From: an uncultured Sutterella sp.
GTDB lineage: Bacteria > Pseudomonadota > Gammaproteobacteria > Burkholderiales > Burkholderiaceae_F
Assembly (NCBI GenBank): GCA_900544335.1
Contig: UQUS01000007.1
Span: forward strand, 1 to 62,939
Reading direction: 5' to 3'
Length of the DNA stretch: 62,939 bases
Shown: in pieces, positions 44,578-53,313 of the stretch
How the letters are laid out: each line of letters starts with the position of its first letter
How positions within the stretch are numbered: position 1 is the first letter of the stretch
Program-made: the position numbers and the translations under genes
Notes under the pieces: model-generated
The model's database searches: none
What the model saw: only the letters and a program-made list of their open reading frames with translations
Told to the model about the DNA's origin: nothing

Positions 44578-45316
44578 TCGCAAGAGAGGAAACATTAATT
44601 GTCAAAATAGGCTTCCGCTCTCTTTGCAAATGCCCAGGGAATCCGGACGGCGGTTCTTGAGTTCGTCTTGTCCGGAGAAATCAGGATTCACGGTGAGAGG
44701 ATAGCTTTTGGGCGCTTATGTCTCAGCGTGCCCACGCCCTTGTATGAAGCGCAACCGGACTGCTTGAGCTTCCCCGCGGCCTCGGTCTACGGTCCGGTAT
44801 GTAGGCTAAGTTGTCGAGGCTGTGGACAACTTTTCTACCGTGCACTTCTCGGGCGCGGGTGTTACGGAAAAGTTCGGGAGGTGACAGCGCCGTAAAAGCC
44901 AATCGCGTAGCGCCGTAATGGCCTGTCTTAAAACAGAGAGGAATCAGAGGCTTAATGCGTCATATTTTCCACCCTGTTTTGCGCCCCTCTGAGCGTAATG
45001 TTTTGCCCCCCTGAAAAGCATCGTTAGCAAGGAAGATGCAAAAGAAGTTTTTCTGAACTCTTAATCCCGAAAGAACTCCTGCCGCATCGGACAATCGCCC
45101 CCTCTTTGCGTTTCGCTTTTTTTCAAAGAAAAGCCCTCACCATTTTCGCTGTTGGCCCTGTTGCAACATGCTAAAATCGCGCACGCTTTCCGGACCCGAA
45201 GGTCATCGTGGGTCGGACTGTTGTATTTGAATTTCTTAGCCTCTGAAGTGCCTGGGGTTAAGACGTGTTTTTCCTGCGCTGCGACGCAGCGTTATTTTCA
45301 ATAAAAGAGAGTCAAA
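44578..45316. other. 739-bp non-coding region with several hairpins upstream of ndk
   Basis: No convincing gene is seen. Structures: TCCGGAC/GTCCGGA (44642-44676); AGTTGTC/GACAACT followed by TTT (44809-44834); nested GCGCTT/AAGCGC around GCGTG/CACGC (about 44712-44752); two copies of AGCGCCGTAA 23 bp apart (44886, 44909). A TAAAAT near 45173 could be the ndk -10. The region could hold an unrecognised small RNA; no tmRNA, RNase P, SRP or 6S RNA signature was identified. Confidence 0.5.
45277..45299 (+). terminator. Terminator-like hairpin in the ndk leader
   Basis: CGCTGC (45277-45282) and GCAGCG (45286-45291) around GAC are followed by TTATTTTC, ending 18 bp before the ndk ATG. It could end a short leader RNA or attenuate ndk. 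Confidence 0.5.
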
Positions 45317-45742
45317 ATGGCTGTTGAACGTACCCTTTCGATTATTAAACCCGATGCCGTGGCCAAGAATGTCATCGGCAAGATTTATTCGCGTTTTGAA
45401 GACGCGGGCCTGAAAATTGTGGCGGCCCAGATGCGCCTTTTATCCAAGAGCGAAGCCGAAGGCTTTTATGCCGTGCACCGCGAGCGCCCCTTCTTCGCCG
45501 ACCTCGTTAAATTCATGACCTCGGGCCCGGTGATGATTCAGGTGCTCGAAGGCGAAAACGCCATCGCCAAGAATCGTGAGCTCATGGGCGCAACCGACCC
45601 GAAGAAGGCTAACCCGGGCACGATTCGCGCGGACTTTGCATCTTCGATCGATGCCAACGCCGTTCACGGTTCGGATGCTCCGGCCACGGCTGCTGTGGAA
45701 ATTGCCTACTTCTTCCCGACACTTTCCATTCATTCCCGCTAA
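45317..45742 (+). CDS. ndk: Nucleoside-diphosphate kinase
   Basis: 141 residues, cytoplasmic; moves the gamma phosphate between nucleoside di- and triphosphates. ERTLSIIKPDAVAKNVIGKIYSRFE is the nucleotide-binding start, and NAVHGSDAPATAAVEIAYFF carries the phosphohistidine. Full length for the family. It heads the conserved ndk-rlmN-ispG-hisS-yfgM-bamB-der run. Confidence 0.97.
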   Translation: MAVERTLSIIKPDAVAKNVIGKIYSRFEDAGLKIVAAQMRLLSKSEAEGFYAVHRERPFFADLVKFMTSGPVMIQVLEGENAIAKNRELMGATDPKKANPGTIRADFASSIDANAVHGSDAPATAAVEIAYFFPTLSIHSR

Positions 45743-45770
45743 TCGGCCCGATCGTTTGACTGTTTCGTCC

Positions 45771-46925
45771 GTGTCCGAAGTCGATTCGCGCGTCAATCTC
45801 TTAGGACTTGACCCGGAAGAGGTTAAGTCCTGGTGCGCCGCGATGGGGGAAAAACCCTATCGCGCCGTTCAGCTTGTGCGCTGGATTCACCGGTTTTGCG
45901 AAGACGACTTCGAGAACATGACGAACCTTGCGAAATCGTTTCGCGCCAAGCTTGCAGAAACGGCACAAATTCAGGCTCCTGCGGTTTTGGATTGTCGGTA
46001 CGCTGCCGACGGCACGCGTAAGTGGCTTTTTGACGTCGGAAACGGCAACGCCGTCGAAACCGTTTTCATCCCCTCGGAAAACCGCGGAACGCTCTGTATT
46101 TCTTCGCAGGCCGGGTGCGCGATGGGGTGCCTATTTTGCTCAACGGGCAAACAAGGGTTTAATCGCAATCTCACGACCGCAGAAATCGTCGGTCAGGTTT
46201 GGACGGCAGAGCGGACATTAAGGCGTGAAGCCGGCATCACCGACCCCAACGACCGCGTCATCAGTAACGTCGTCTTGATGGGGATGGGAGAGCCTCTACA
46301 AAACCTTGATGCCGTATTGCCGGCCTTGCGCCTATTTTTAGACGACAATGCCTACGGGCTCTCGCGTCGTCGTGTGACGGTTTCCACCTGCGGTCTTGTG
46401 CGCCAAATCGATAAGCTTGCAGCCTCGGTTCCCGTGGCCCTGGCCGTAAGCCTTCATGCGCCCGACGATGCGCTACGCGACAAGATCATGCCCGTTAATA
46501 AAAAGCATCCGCTCGCCGACCTTATGGCCGCGTGCCGGCGTTATCTGGCTGTCGCGCCTCGGGACTTTATTACCTTTGAGTATTTGCTTTTGGGCGGTGT
46601 GAACGATGCCGATGCGATGGCGTATCGATTGATTGACCTCGTGCGGGACGTTCCTTGTAAGTTCAATCTCATTCCCTTTAATGCTTTTCCCGATTCGGGG
46701 CTAAAGGCCCCCGATGAGGACCGCATCACGGCGTTTGCGCAGATTTTAAACAGCGCAGGCATCGTGACGACCGTGCGGCGTCGCCGAGGCGATGACATCG
46801 CCGCGGCGTGCGGACAGCTTGCCGGGGAAGTTAAAGACAGAACGCGCCGAGCCGAGCGCCTCGTGATTCAAAAAGAAGAGGCAGCCGATCTCTTTGCTGC
46901 GACGAAAAAAGGGAGTGAGCGATGA
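45771..46925 (+). CDS. rlmN: Dual-specificity RNA methyltransferase RlmN
   Basis: 384 residues, radical SAM; methylates C2 of A2503 in 23S rRNA and A37 in some tRNAs. The cluster motif is CAMGCLFCSTGKQG and the methyl-carrying cysteine lies in the C-terminal region (TTVRRRRGDDIAAACGQL). The GTG at 45771 (VSEVDSRVNLLGL) is chosen because it gives the family length; the frame is open back into ndk. The end overlaps ispG (ATGA). Confidence 0.94.
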   Translation: MSEVDSRVNLLGLDPEEVKSWCAAMGEKPYRAVQLVRWIHRFCEDDFENMTNLAKSFRAKLAETAQIQAPAVLDCRYAADGTRKWLFDVGNGNAVETVFIPSENRGTLCISSQAGCAMGCLFCSTGKQGFNRNLTTAEIVGQVWTAERTLRREAGITDPNDRVISNVVLMGMGEPLQNLDAVLPALRLFLDDNAYGLSRRRVTVSTCGLVRQIDKLAASVPVALAVSLHAPDDALRDKIMPVNKKHPLADLMAACRRYLAVAPRDFITFEYLLLGGVNDADAMAYRLIDLVRDVPCKFNLIPFNAFPDSGLKAPDEDRITAFAQILNSAGIVTTVRRRRGDDIAAACGQLAGEVKDRTRRAERLVIQKEEAADLFAATKKGSER

Positions 46926-48157
46926 AATCGGTCTTTTTGCCGCGCCGTCAAACGGCTCTTGTTTGTGTCGGCGACGGAGATAGGGCAGTTCGAATCGGCG
47001 GCGTCTCGCCGATTGTCGTGCAGTCGATGACCAATACCGCCACGGAGGACGTTTCCGAGACCGTTAGGCAAGTTGTGGAGCTTACGCGTGCCGGAAGCGA
47101 ACTTGTGCGCATGACGGTTAACACACCGGCGGCGGCGCGCGCCGTTCCGCACATTCGTGAAGCGCTTGAAAAGGCCGGCTGCTTTGTGCCCTTAGTGGGC
47201 GACTTTCACTATAACGGACACAAACTCCTTAAAGCGGAACCGGCGTGTGCACAGGCCCTGAGTAAATACCGCATCAATCCGGGCAATGTCGGTAAAGGCG
47301 TCCTTCACGAAGAAAACTTCGCAACGATGATCGAGACGGCGTGCCGGTACGGGAAAGCCGTGCGTATCGGTGTGAACGGTGGGTCGCTTGATAAGGAACT
47401 TTTAGAAAAGCGCATTGCCGAGGGGCGCGAAACCGGGAAAGACGCTCGGGACGTGTTCCTTGACTGCGTTGTCGAAAGCACGCTGGCAAGTGCCCGCGAG
47501 GCACTTGATTTCGGGCTTAAAGAAACGCAACTTGTGCTCTCGGCTAAGGTAAGCGATGTGGCCGATCTCATTTACGTCTACCGAAAGCTTGCCGATGCAA
47601 CCAGGATTCCCCTACACGTGGGCCTTACGGAAGCGGGAATCGGCACCAAAGGGTGTGTCGCAAGTACGGCCGCCTTGTCGATTCTTCTATCCGAAGGGAT
47701 TGGCGATACGATTCGTGTGTCGATTACGCCCGAACCCGGAAAGTCGCGCACCGAAGAGGTACTCGTTGCGCGTGAAGTCTTACAAAGCCTCGGGATGCGG
47801 CGCTTTTGCCCGCTTGTCACTTCGTGCCCGGGATGCGGAAGAACCAATAATGCGCTTTTTGAGCGCCTGGCACTCTCAACGCAAGAATTTGTCGCGCGCC
47901 GGGGCCCGGTGTGGAAAGAATCGGCCCCGGGGTCCGAAGCGATGCGTATTGCCGTCATGGGGTGTGTGGTCAACGGCCCGGGCGAAGCGAGTAACGCCGA
48001 TATCGGCCTAAGTCTTCCGGGACGCGGTGAAGCGCCCGTGGCGCCCGTTTTTGCCGACGGGCAAAAGATTGCCGCATTAAAGGGCGAAAATATCGAGACC
48101 GATTTCCAAGCGCTCATCGAGCAGTACGTCGCAAAACGCTGGGCCAAGAAATCTTAA
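46922..48157 (+). CDS. ispG: 4-hydroxy-3-methylbut-2-enyl diphosphate synthase
   Basis: 411 residues, iron-sulfur enzyme of the MEP isoprenoid pathway, converting MEcPP to HMBPP. The TIM-barrel N-terminus (VGGVSPIVVQSMTNTATEDV in sense), HYNGHKLL, and C-terminal cluster cysteines (SCPGCGRT, MGCVVNGPGEASNADIG) are visible. It is translationally coupled to rlmN, as in many betaproteobacteria. Confidence 0.96.
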   Translation: MKSVFLPRRQTALVCVGDGDRAVRIGGVSPIVVQSMTNTATEDVSETVRQVVELTRAGSELVRMTVNTPAAARAVPHIREALEKAGCFVPLVGDFHYNGHKLLKAEPACAQALSKYRINPGNVGKGVLHEENFATMIETACRYGKAVRIGVNGGSLDKELLEKRIAEGRETGKDARDVFLDCVVESTLASAREALDFGLKETQLVLSAKVSDVADLIYVYRKLADATRIPLHVGLTEAGIGTKGCVASTAALSILLSEGIGDTIRVSITPEPGKSRTEEVLVAREVLQSLGMRRFCPLVTSCPGCGRTNNALFERLALSTQEFVARRGPVWKESAPGSEAMRIAVMGCVVNGPGEASNADIGLSLPGRGEAPVAPVFADGQKIAALKGENIETDFQALIEQYVAKRWAKKS

Positions 48158-48174
48158 ATACGTGGTGGTAAACG

Positions 48175-49461
48175 ATGGGAAACGCCAAAATTACCGGTAT
48201 CAAGGGCATGAACGACATGCTCCCCGATCAGACTCCCGTTTGGGAGCGCTTTGAAGTAGCGGCACGCGAGGCGGCCGCAAGCTACGGGTACCGACAGATT
48301 CGCACGCCGATTTTGGAATCGACGGCGCTTTTTTGCCGCGGCATCGGAGAGGTGACCGATATTGTCGAAAAGGAGATGTACTCCTTTGAAGATAGCCTAA
48401 ACGGAGAAAAGCTTACGCTTCGGCCCGAAGGGACAAGTGCCGTCGTGCGCTCGGCTATCGAGCACAACTTAACCTATAACGCTCCGCAACGCTTATGGTA
48501 CTTCGGACCGATGTTTCGCCACGAGCGTCCGCAGCGCGGCAGGTATCGTCAGTTTTACCAATTCGGGTGCGAGGCTTTGGGGTTTGCAGGTCCCGATATC
48601 GACGTTGAACTTTTGGCGATGACGCATCGCTTGTGGAAGATGCTCGGCATTGATGCCAAATTGGAATTAAATAGCCTCGGAGCGGCCCCCGAGCGCGCCG
48701 AGCACCGAGTGGCTTTGATTGATTATTTAACCGAACACATCGATGTTTTGGACGATGAGGCCAAGCGGCGCCTCACGTCCAACCCCCTTCGCATTCTCGA
48801 TACGAAAAATCCGGCATTGCAGGACGTGGTCGCCAAGGCCCCGAAACTTATTGACTTTTTGGGCCCCGACTCGTTGGCGTTTTTAACGACTCTGGAAAAG
48901 GGTCTTACGTCGTTAGGGATTGACTACACAATCAATCCTCGCCTGGTGCGCGGTTTGGATTACTACAACCACACGGTGTTCGAATGGACCACCGATAAAC
49001 TCGGAGCTCAGGGGACGATTTGCGGAGGCGGACGGTACGACCCCTTAATCGGCATTCTCGGCGGGCGCGAGACGCCCGCGGCCGGATTTGCGATGGGCGC
49101 CGAGCGCGTCATCGAACTCATGCAAGAAGGCGGAAAAACCTTTGAGGCGCCCCTGTGCCGCGTGTACATTGCGCACCAGGGAGGGGAGACGGAGTTAATT
49201 GCCCGCGCCATCGGCGAGCACCTTCGGGATGCCGGCATTCCGACCATCGTGCACGCAGGAAGCACATCCTTTAAGTCGCAAATGAAGCGGGCCGACGCCT
49301 CGATGGCAACCTGGGTCGTTATCGCCGGGCAAGAGGAAGTCGCGAATCACGCTGTTTCCGTCAAACGCCTGCGCGATGAAGCCGGAAATCAGGTTTTCGA
49401 TGAGCAAAAACGCATTTTGATGGGCGAAATTGAAACAATTGTGCGTTCGGATACCTTCTAG
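48175..49461 (+). CDS. hisS: Histidyl-tRNA synthetase
   Basis: 428 residues, class II aminoacyl-tRNA synthetase. Motif 2 region LWYFGPMFRHERPQRGRYRQFYQFGCEALG, histidine-binding GLDYYNHTVFEW, and motif 3 AAGFAMGAERVIELM. The C-terminal anticodon domain is complete. It lies 17 bp after ispG. A small palindrome (TCCTAC/GTAGGA) follows before the next gene. Confidence 0.97.
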   Translation: MGNAKITGIKGMNDMLPDQTPVWERFEVAAREAAASYGYRQIRTPILESTALFCRGIGEVTDIVEKEMYSFEDSLNGEKLTLRPEGTSAVVRSAIEHNLTYNAPQRLWYFGPMFRHERPQRGRYRQFYQFGCEALGFAGPDIDVELLAMTHRLWKMLGIDAKLELNSLGAAPERAEHRVALIDYLTEHIDVLDDEAKRRLTSNPLRILDTKNPALQDVVAKAPKLIDFLGPDSLAFLTTLEKGLTSLGIDYTINPRLVRGLDYYNHTVFEWTTDKLGAQGTICGGGRYDPLIGILGGRETPAAGFAMGAERVIELMQEGGKTFEAPLCRVYIAHQGGETELIARAIGEHLRDAGIPTIVHAGSTSFKSQMKRADASMATWVVIAGQEEVANHAVSVKRLRDEAGNQVFDEQKRILMGEIETIVRSDTF

Positions 49462-49506
49462 AGCGCTTTCCTACGGTAGGATACGTTCGTTTTAGGAAAA
49501 GACACT

Positions 49507-50145
49507 ATGGCATACGATTTAGAAGAACAAGAGTCACTGGATCAACTGAAAGCGTGGTGGGAAAAATGGGGTACCCCCATTACGGCGGTCATTACCGTGG
49601 CCTGCTTGGCTTTTGCCGGCTACAACGGCTATCGGTACTATGAAAAAAATCAGGGCGCCAAAGCGACGGCTGCCTACGTGCAACTGCAAAACGCCGTTGT
49701 CATGGACGAAAAGAAAAACGTCAAGTCCTTGTCCGAGGGCCTGGTGAAAGAGTACCCCAAGCACGTGTTTGCCTCGCTCGCGGCCTTTTCTCGGGCGGCA
49801 GCCGCCGTTAACGAAGGGGACTTGGAAGGTGCGAAAAAAGCCTTAACCTGGGTCATCGAAACCGGCAAGCGCCCCGAATACGCGACGCTCGCGCGGGTGC
49901 GCTTGGCCGGGGTTAATTTAGATCTCGGAAAACCCGAAGAAGCTCTTTCCGTCTTAAAGGGCATCGAGCCCCCCGAAGGCGATGTTGTGATCTATCAGGA
50001 CCGCCTCGGGGACGTTTACTACGCCTTGGGCGACATGGAAAATGCTCGCAAAGCCTGGAAGGCTTCCATCGAGGCTGACAAACGCGTCAATATCCTTACG
50101 CCCTTCGTGACGATTAAACTCGAGTCCTTGCCTGCCGAACAATAG
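49507..50145 (+). CDS. YfgM/tetratricopeptide-type membrane-anchored protein
   Basis: 212 residues. DLEEQESLDQLKAWWEKWG is the conserved start of the YfgM family, followed by one membrane helix (PITAVITVACLAFAGYNGY) and a periplasmic TPR-like region. YfgM associates with the SecYEG/PpiD periplasmic chaperone network in E. coli. Its place between hisS and bamB is conserved. Confidence 0.9.
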   Translation: MAYDLEEQESLDQLKAWWEKWGTPITAVITVACLAFAGYNGYRYYEKNQGAKATAAYVQLQNAVVMDEKKNVKSLSEGLVKEYPKHVFASLAAFSRAAAAVNEGDLEGAKKALTWVIETGKRPEYATLARVRLAGVNLDLGKPEEALSVLKGIEPPEGDVVIYQDRLGDVYYALGDMENARKAWKASIEADKRVNILTPFVTIKLESLPAEQ

Positions 50146-50170
50146 GAAAGAGACTCATCGGGAGATTGGT

Positions 50171-51319
50171 ATGACAACACTGCGACATAGTCTCGGACCG
50201 GTCTTTTGCGCGCTCGCTGCATTGGCCCTTACGGCGTGCTCTTCGACAAGCACCCGGGAGCCTGCGGACCTAACAAAGGTGACGCCTCAATTTCAAGTAG
50301 AAAAGGTTTGGAGCGTTTCTCTCGGAGATAACCGTGCAGGGTTGCTCACGCCGTCTTTAACGTCAACGGGCATCTATGCGGCCGGGGCTTCGTCGCTTTA
50401 TAAAATTGACCCGGCAACCGGGAAGACCCTTTGGGAAGTGCCCGTTCGTTCAACCGTAACGGCCGGAGTCGGAAGTGACGGTCACACGGTGGCACTCGGA
50501 ACGGCCTCAGGCCAATTGGCGGTTTTCGATGAAACCGGCAAAGCCCTGTGGTCGGCTAAATTAAGTGCCGAGATGGTCACACCTCCGCTCGTCGGGTCCG
50601 GCGTTGTCCTTGTGCGTACGTCCGATACGCGCATTTCGTGCTATGACGCCGTCTCGGGCGAGCGGCGTTGGCGCTATCAGACGCAGTCGCCTGCCTTGTC
50701 GCTTCGCGTGGCTCGCGAGATGCGGTTTTCACCGGCAGGCGTTCTCATCGGAGAAAATTCCGGGCGCCTACTCGCTTTAGATGCGACCGGGAAACCTGTT
50801 TTTGAAATCCCTGTCTCGGAACCTAAAGGGACAACGGAAGTCGATCGCCTTTCGGACGTGGTCGGAGCCCCGATGGTCGATGCAACGCTTATGTGTGCGG
50901 CTTCCTACCAGGGGCGCGTTTTGTGCATCAGTGCCGAAGACGGCCATATGGTCTGGACGCGGCCAGTGGATGCCGTTTCGGGCCCTGTGACTGACGGCAC
51001 TCACGTGTATGTGACGGCGTCTGACGGCGCGCTTTACGCCTTCGATCACGATACGGGAACACCCGCTTGGACCAATTCCGAGTATCGCTGGCGGTCCGTA
51101 AGTGCCCCGGTTGTCACAAGCGGGGGGCTTGCGTTCGGAGACTATGACGGAGTCGTAAGTTTCCTTGACACAAGGACCGGTCAAACCGTCGCACGCTCGC
51201 AGATTTCCGGTGCAAGTGTCAGTGCGCCGGTTCCTTTCGACGGCGGGGCGCTTTTTCAAACCGACGAGGGAAAACTCGTGTTTCTGCGGCCCGTGTTGCC
51301 GCAAAATGCTTTGAAGTAA
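50171..51319 (+). CDS. bamB: Outer-membrane protein assembly factor BamB
   Basis: 382-residue lipoprotein (FCALAALALTACSSTS, lipidated Cys at LTAC) with an eight-bladed PQQ-type propeller (GASSLYKIDPATGKTLWEV, DETGKALWSAKL, YAFDHDTGTPAWTN). It is a subunit of the BAM complex that folds outer-membrane beta-barrels. It precedes der by 11 bp. Confidence 0.95.
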   Translation: MTTLRHSLGPVFCALAALALTACSSTSTREPADLTKVTPQFQVEKVWSVSLGDNRAGLLTPSLTSTGIYAAGASSLYKIDPATGKTLWEVPVRSTVTAGVGSDGHTVALGTASGQLAVFDETGKALWSAKLSAEMVTPPLVGSGVVLVRTSDTRISCYDAVSGERRWRYQTQSPALSLRVAREMRFSPAGVLIGENSGRLLALDATGKPVFEIPVSEPKGTTEVDRLSDVVGAPMVDATLMCAASYQGRVLCISAEDGHMVWTRPVDAVSGPVTDGTHVYVTASDGALYAFDHDTGTPAWTNSEYRWRSVSAPVVTSGGLAFGDYDGVVSFLDTRTGQTVARSQISGASVSAPVPFDGGALFQTDEGKLVFLRPVLPQNALK

Positions 51320-51330
51320 AACGGTACGGT

Positions 51331-52662
51331 ATGCTTCCGGTCATTGCTTTGGTCGGCCGACCCAATGTCGGCAAGTCGACGCTTTTTAATCGCTTAACGC
51401 GCACGCGCGATGCCATTGTGGCAGATTACGCGGGCCTGACACGTGATCGCCAATACGGGGAAGGGCGCGTGGGGCCTTGCCCGTACCTTGTCATCGATAC
51501 GGGAGGCTTTGAACCCGTAAAGGGCGAGGGCATTGTGCGCGAGATGGCCCGGCAAGCGGAAGCCGCGATTGCCGAAGCCGATGTCGTCTTTTTCCTTTGC
51601 GATGCGAGGGCCGGTCTCACGCCCCAAGACGAGCGCATCGCACGGCGCTTAAGAACAACCGGGCGCGATATTCACCTCATTGTCAACAAAGCCGAGGGCC
51701 TCGATGAGCGCCACACGGCTGAATTTCATGAATTAGGGCTCGGAGATCCCGTTCGGATTTCCGCCAGTCACGGGGGCGGCGTTGCCGCGCTCATGAATGC
51801 GGTGTTAACGCCCTTTGTCGGCGACGAATCTGACGAGGAAGCCGCAGAGGACGGTCGCATTAAAGTGGCTGTAGCCGGGCGTCCCAACGTCGGAAAGTCC
51901 ACGCTCATTAATGCCCTGATCGGCGAAGAGCGCCTGATTGCCTACGATATGCCAGGCACTACGCGCGATGCCGTGCGCGTGGATTTTGAATCGGGAGACA
52001 ATGCCTTTACTCTCATCGATACGGCAGGCTTACGCAAGAAAAACAAGGTCTTTGAGACGGTTGAAAAGTTTTCGGTTGTTAAAACCCTTCAGGCTATTGC
52101 CGAGGCCAATGTCGTCATTTTGGTCCTTGATGCCGTCGACGGCATTACGGCCCACGATGCACACATCGCTGCCTATGCCTTAGATTCCGGGCGGGCTCTT
52201 GTCGTGGCTGTCAATAAATGGGACGGCCTTGATTCGTACGAGCGCTCCCGAGCCGATATCGACATTGAGCGTAAGTTCCGTTTCTTAAGTTGGGCACGGT
52301 TCGTACATATTTCAGCCAAGAAGAAAAACGGACTTAATCACCTGATGCGCGCCGTGCGCGAGGCGTATGACGCAAGTTTTGCCAAGCTTCCGACACCCAA
52401 GTTAACGCGCGCTCTTTTGGAAGCCACGGCCCAGCAACTGCCGGCCCGTGCCGGTCGGGTGCGCCCGAAACTACGCTACGCTCACCAGGGCGGACAAAAT
52501 CCCCCGGTCATTGTCATTCACGGCAATAGTCTTGAAGCCGTGTCCGAAAGTTATAAGCGCTACTTGGAAGGTTTTTTCCGCGATAAGTTCAATTTGGCGG
52601 GCACACCCTTGCGGCTTGAGATGAAAACTTCCAAGAACCCGTATGCCAAGAAGGTAGGCTAG
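51331..52662 (+). CDS. der: Ribosome-associated GTPase Der (EngA)
   Basis: 443 residues with two tandem GTPase domains (GRPNVGKSTLFNRL near residue 8; GRPNVGKSTLINAL near residue 185; each with DT(G/A)G and NK.(E/W)(D/G) motifs) and a C-terminal KH-like domain. It is essential for 50S assembly. It is the last gene of the housekeeping run and convergent with the conjugation-like module. Confidence 0.96.
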   Translation: MLPVIALVGRPNVGKSTLFNRLTRTRDAIVADYAGLTRDRQYGEGRVGPCPYLVIDTGGFEPVKGEGIVREMARQAEAAIAEADVVFFLCDARAGLTPQDERIARRLRTTGRDIHLIVNKAEGLDERHTAEFHELGLGDPVRISASHGGGVAALMNAVLTPFVGDESDEEAAEDGRIKVAVAGRPNVGKSTLINALIGEERLIAYDMPGTTRDAVRVDFESGDNAFTLIDTAGLRKKNKVFETVEKFSVVKTLQAIAEANVVILVLDAVDGITAHDAHIAAYALDSGRALVVAVNKWDGLDSYERSRADIDIERKFRFLSWARFVHISAKKKNGLNHLMRAVREAYDASFAKLPTPKLTRALLEATAQQLPARAGRVRPKLRYAHQGGQNPPVIVIHGNSLEAVSESYKRYLEGFFRDKFNLAGTPLRLEMKTSKNPYAKKVG

Positions 52663-52737
52663 TCGGGGATCTGAAGGTCATTTCAGTCAGGGCATCTCAG
52701 GTCACTTTGTCAAAACGCTTCGTGAGGCAGGATTCTT

Positions 52738-53292
52738 TTACCGTTCGAATCGGTGAAAGTTCCGAACGCCGCTTCGCGCACAACAAATTCCGAGCATCAG
52801 TAACCCTTGCGCCAATGGGACGGATAGCCAGACAGGAAGGGCAAGGGTCGTTAAAAACGCAGCCAAGAGAAATATCGCAAGCCGCACGGCAATCGAATAG
52901 CGATTGGGCGAATACGCTTCATAGCGATCGATTGCTTCGCACCGCGCAAGAGCCCCGTCGGCAAGGACCGCGATAAAGGCCAAGGCATAAAAACACCAAA
53001 GGGTTTCAAAGGCACTTAAGCGCGCCGAGAAAAGACGCCAGGAAAGCGCAAGGTTCAGAGAGATTTCATTTAAGGGAAGCGCCGTAAAAAGGGCTTTGAT
53101 AAGGCGCGCAAGTTCGGCGTGACCGATCCAGGTAGCGAGTCTCTCCGAGAAAAGTGTGCTTGGTAATGGCGATGAAACATCAAGAGCGGCAAGGGCAGCC
53201 CCATAGGCGCTCACATCAAAAGAGCACGCGGCGGCAAGAATGCTCCCGGCAAGGAATAGAACACTGATTGTGACAACGCGCGCGAGGGTCAT
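52738..53292 (-). CDS. DUF4400/TraJ-like integrating-element membrane protein
   Basis: 184 residues with about four membrane segments. The central RLSAFETLWCFYALAFIAVLADGALARCEAIDRYEAYSPNRYSIAVRLAIFLL resembles DUF4400 proteins (TraJ of IncA/C plasmids and SXT, or the PFL_4697 family), which follow traD in conjugative elements. It lies 21 bp after the traD-like gene on the same strand. Role: probably part of the coupling machinery; this is inferred. Confidence 0.65.
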   Translation of the reverse strand: MTLARVVTISVLFLAGSILAAACSFDVSAYGAALAALDVSSPLPSTLFSERLATWIGHAELARLIKALFTALPLNEISLNLALSWRLFSARLSAFETLWCFYALAFIAVLADGALARCEAIDRYEAYSPNRYSIAVRLAIFLLAAFLTTLALPVWLSVPLAQGLLMLGICCARSGVRNFHRFER

Positions 53293-53313
53293 GGGGCTTC
53301 CTTTAATCCGTGA

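Noticed and set aside
44668..44895. 75-residue ORF in the gap before ndk
   Set aside because: It crosses several RNA-like hairpins, is cysteine-rich without a motif and lacks a Shine-Dalgarno.
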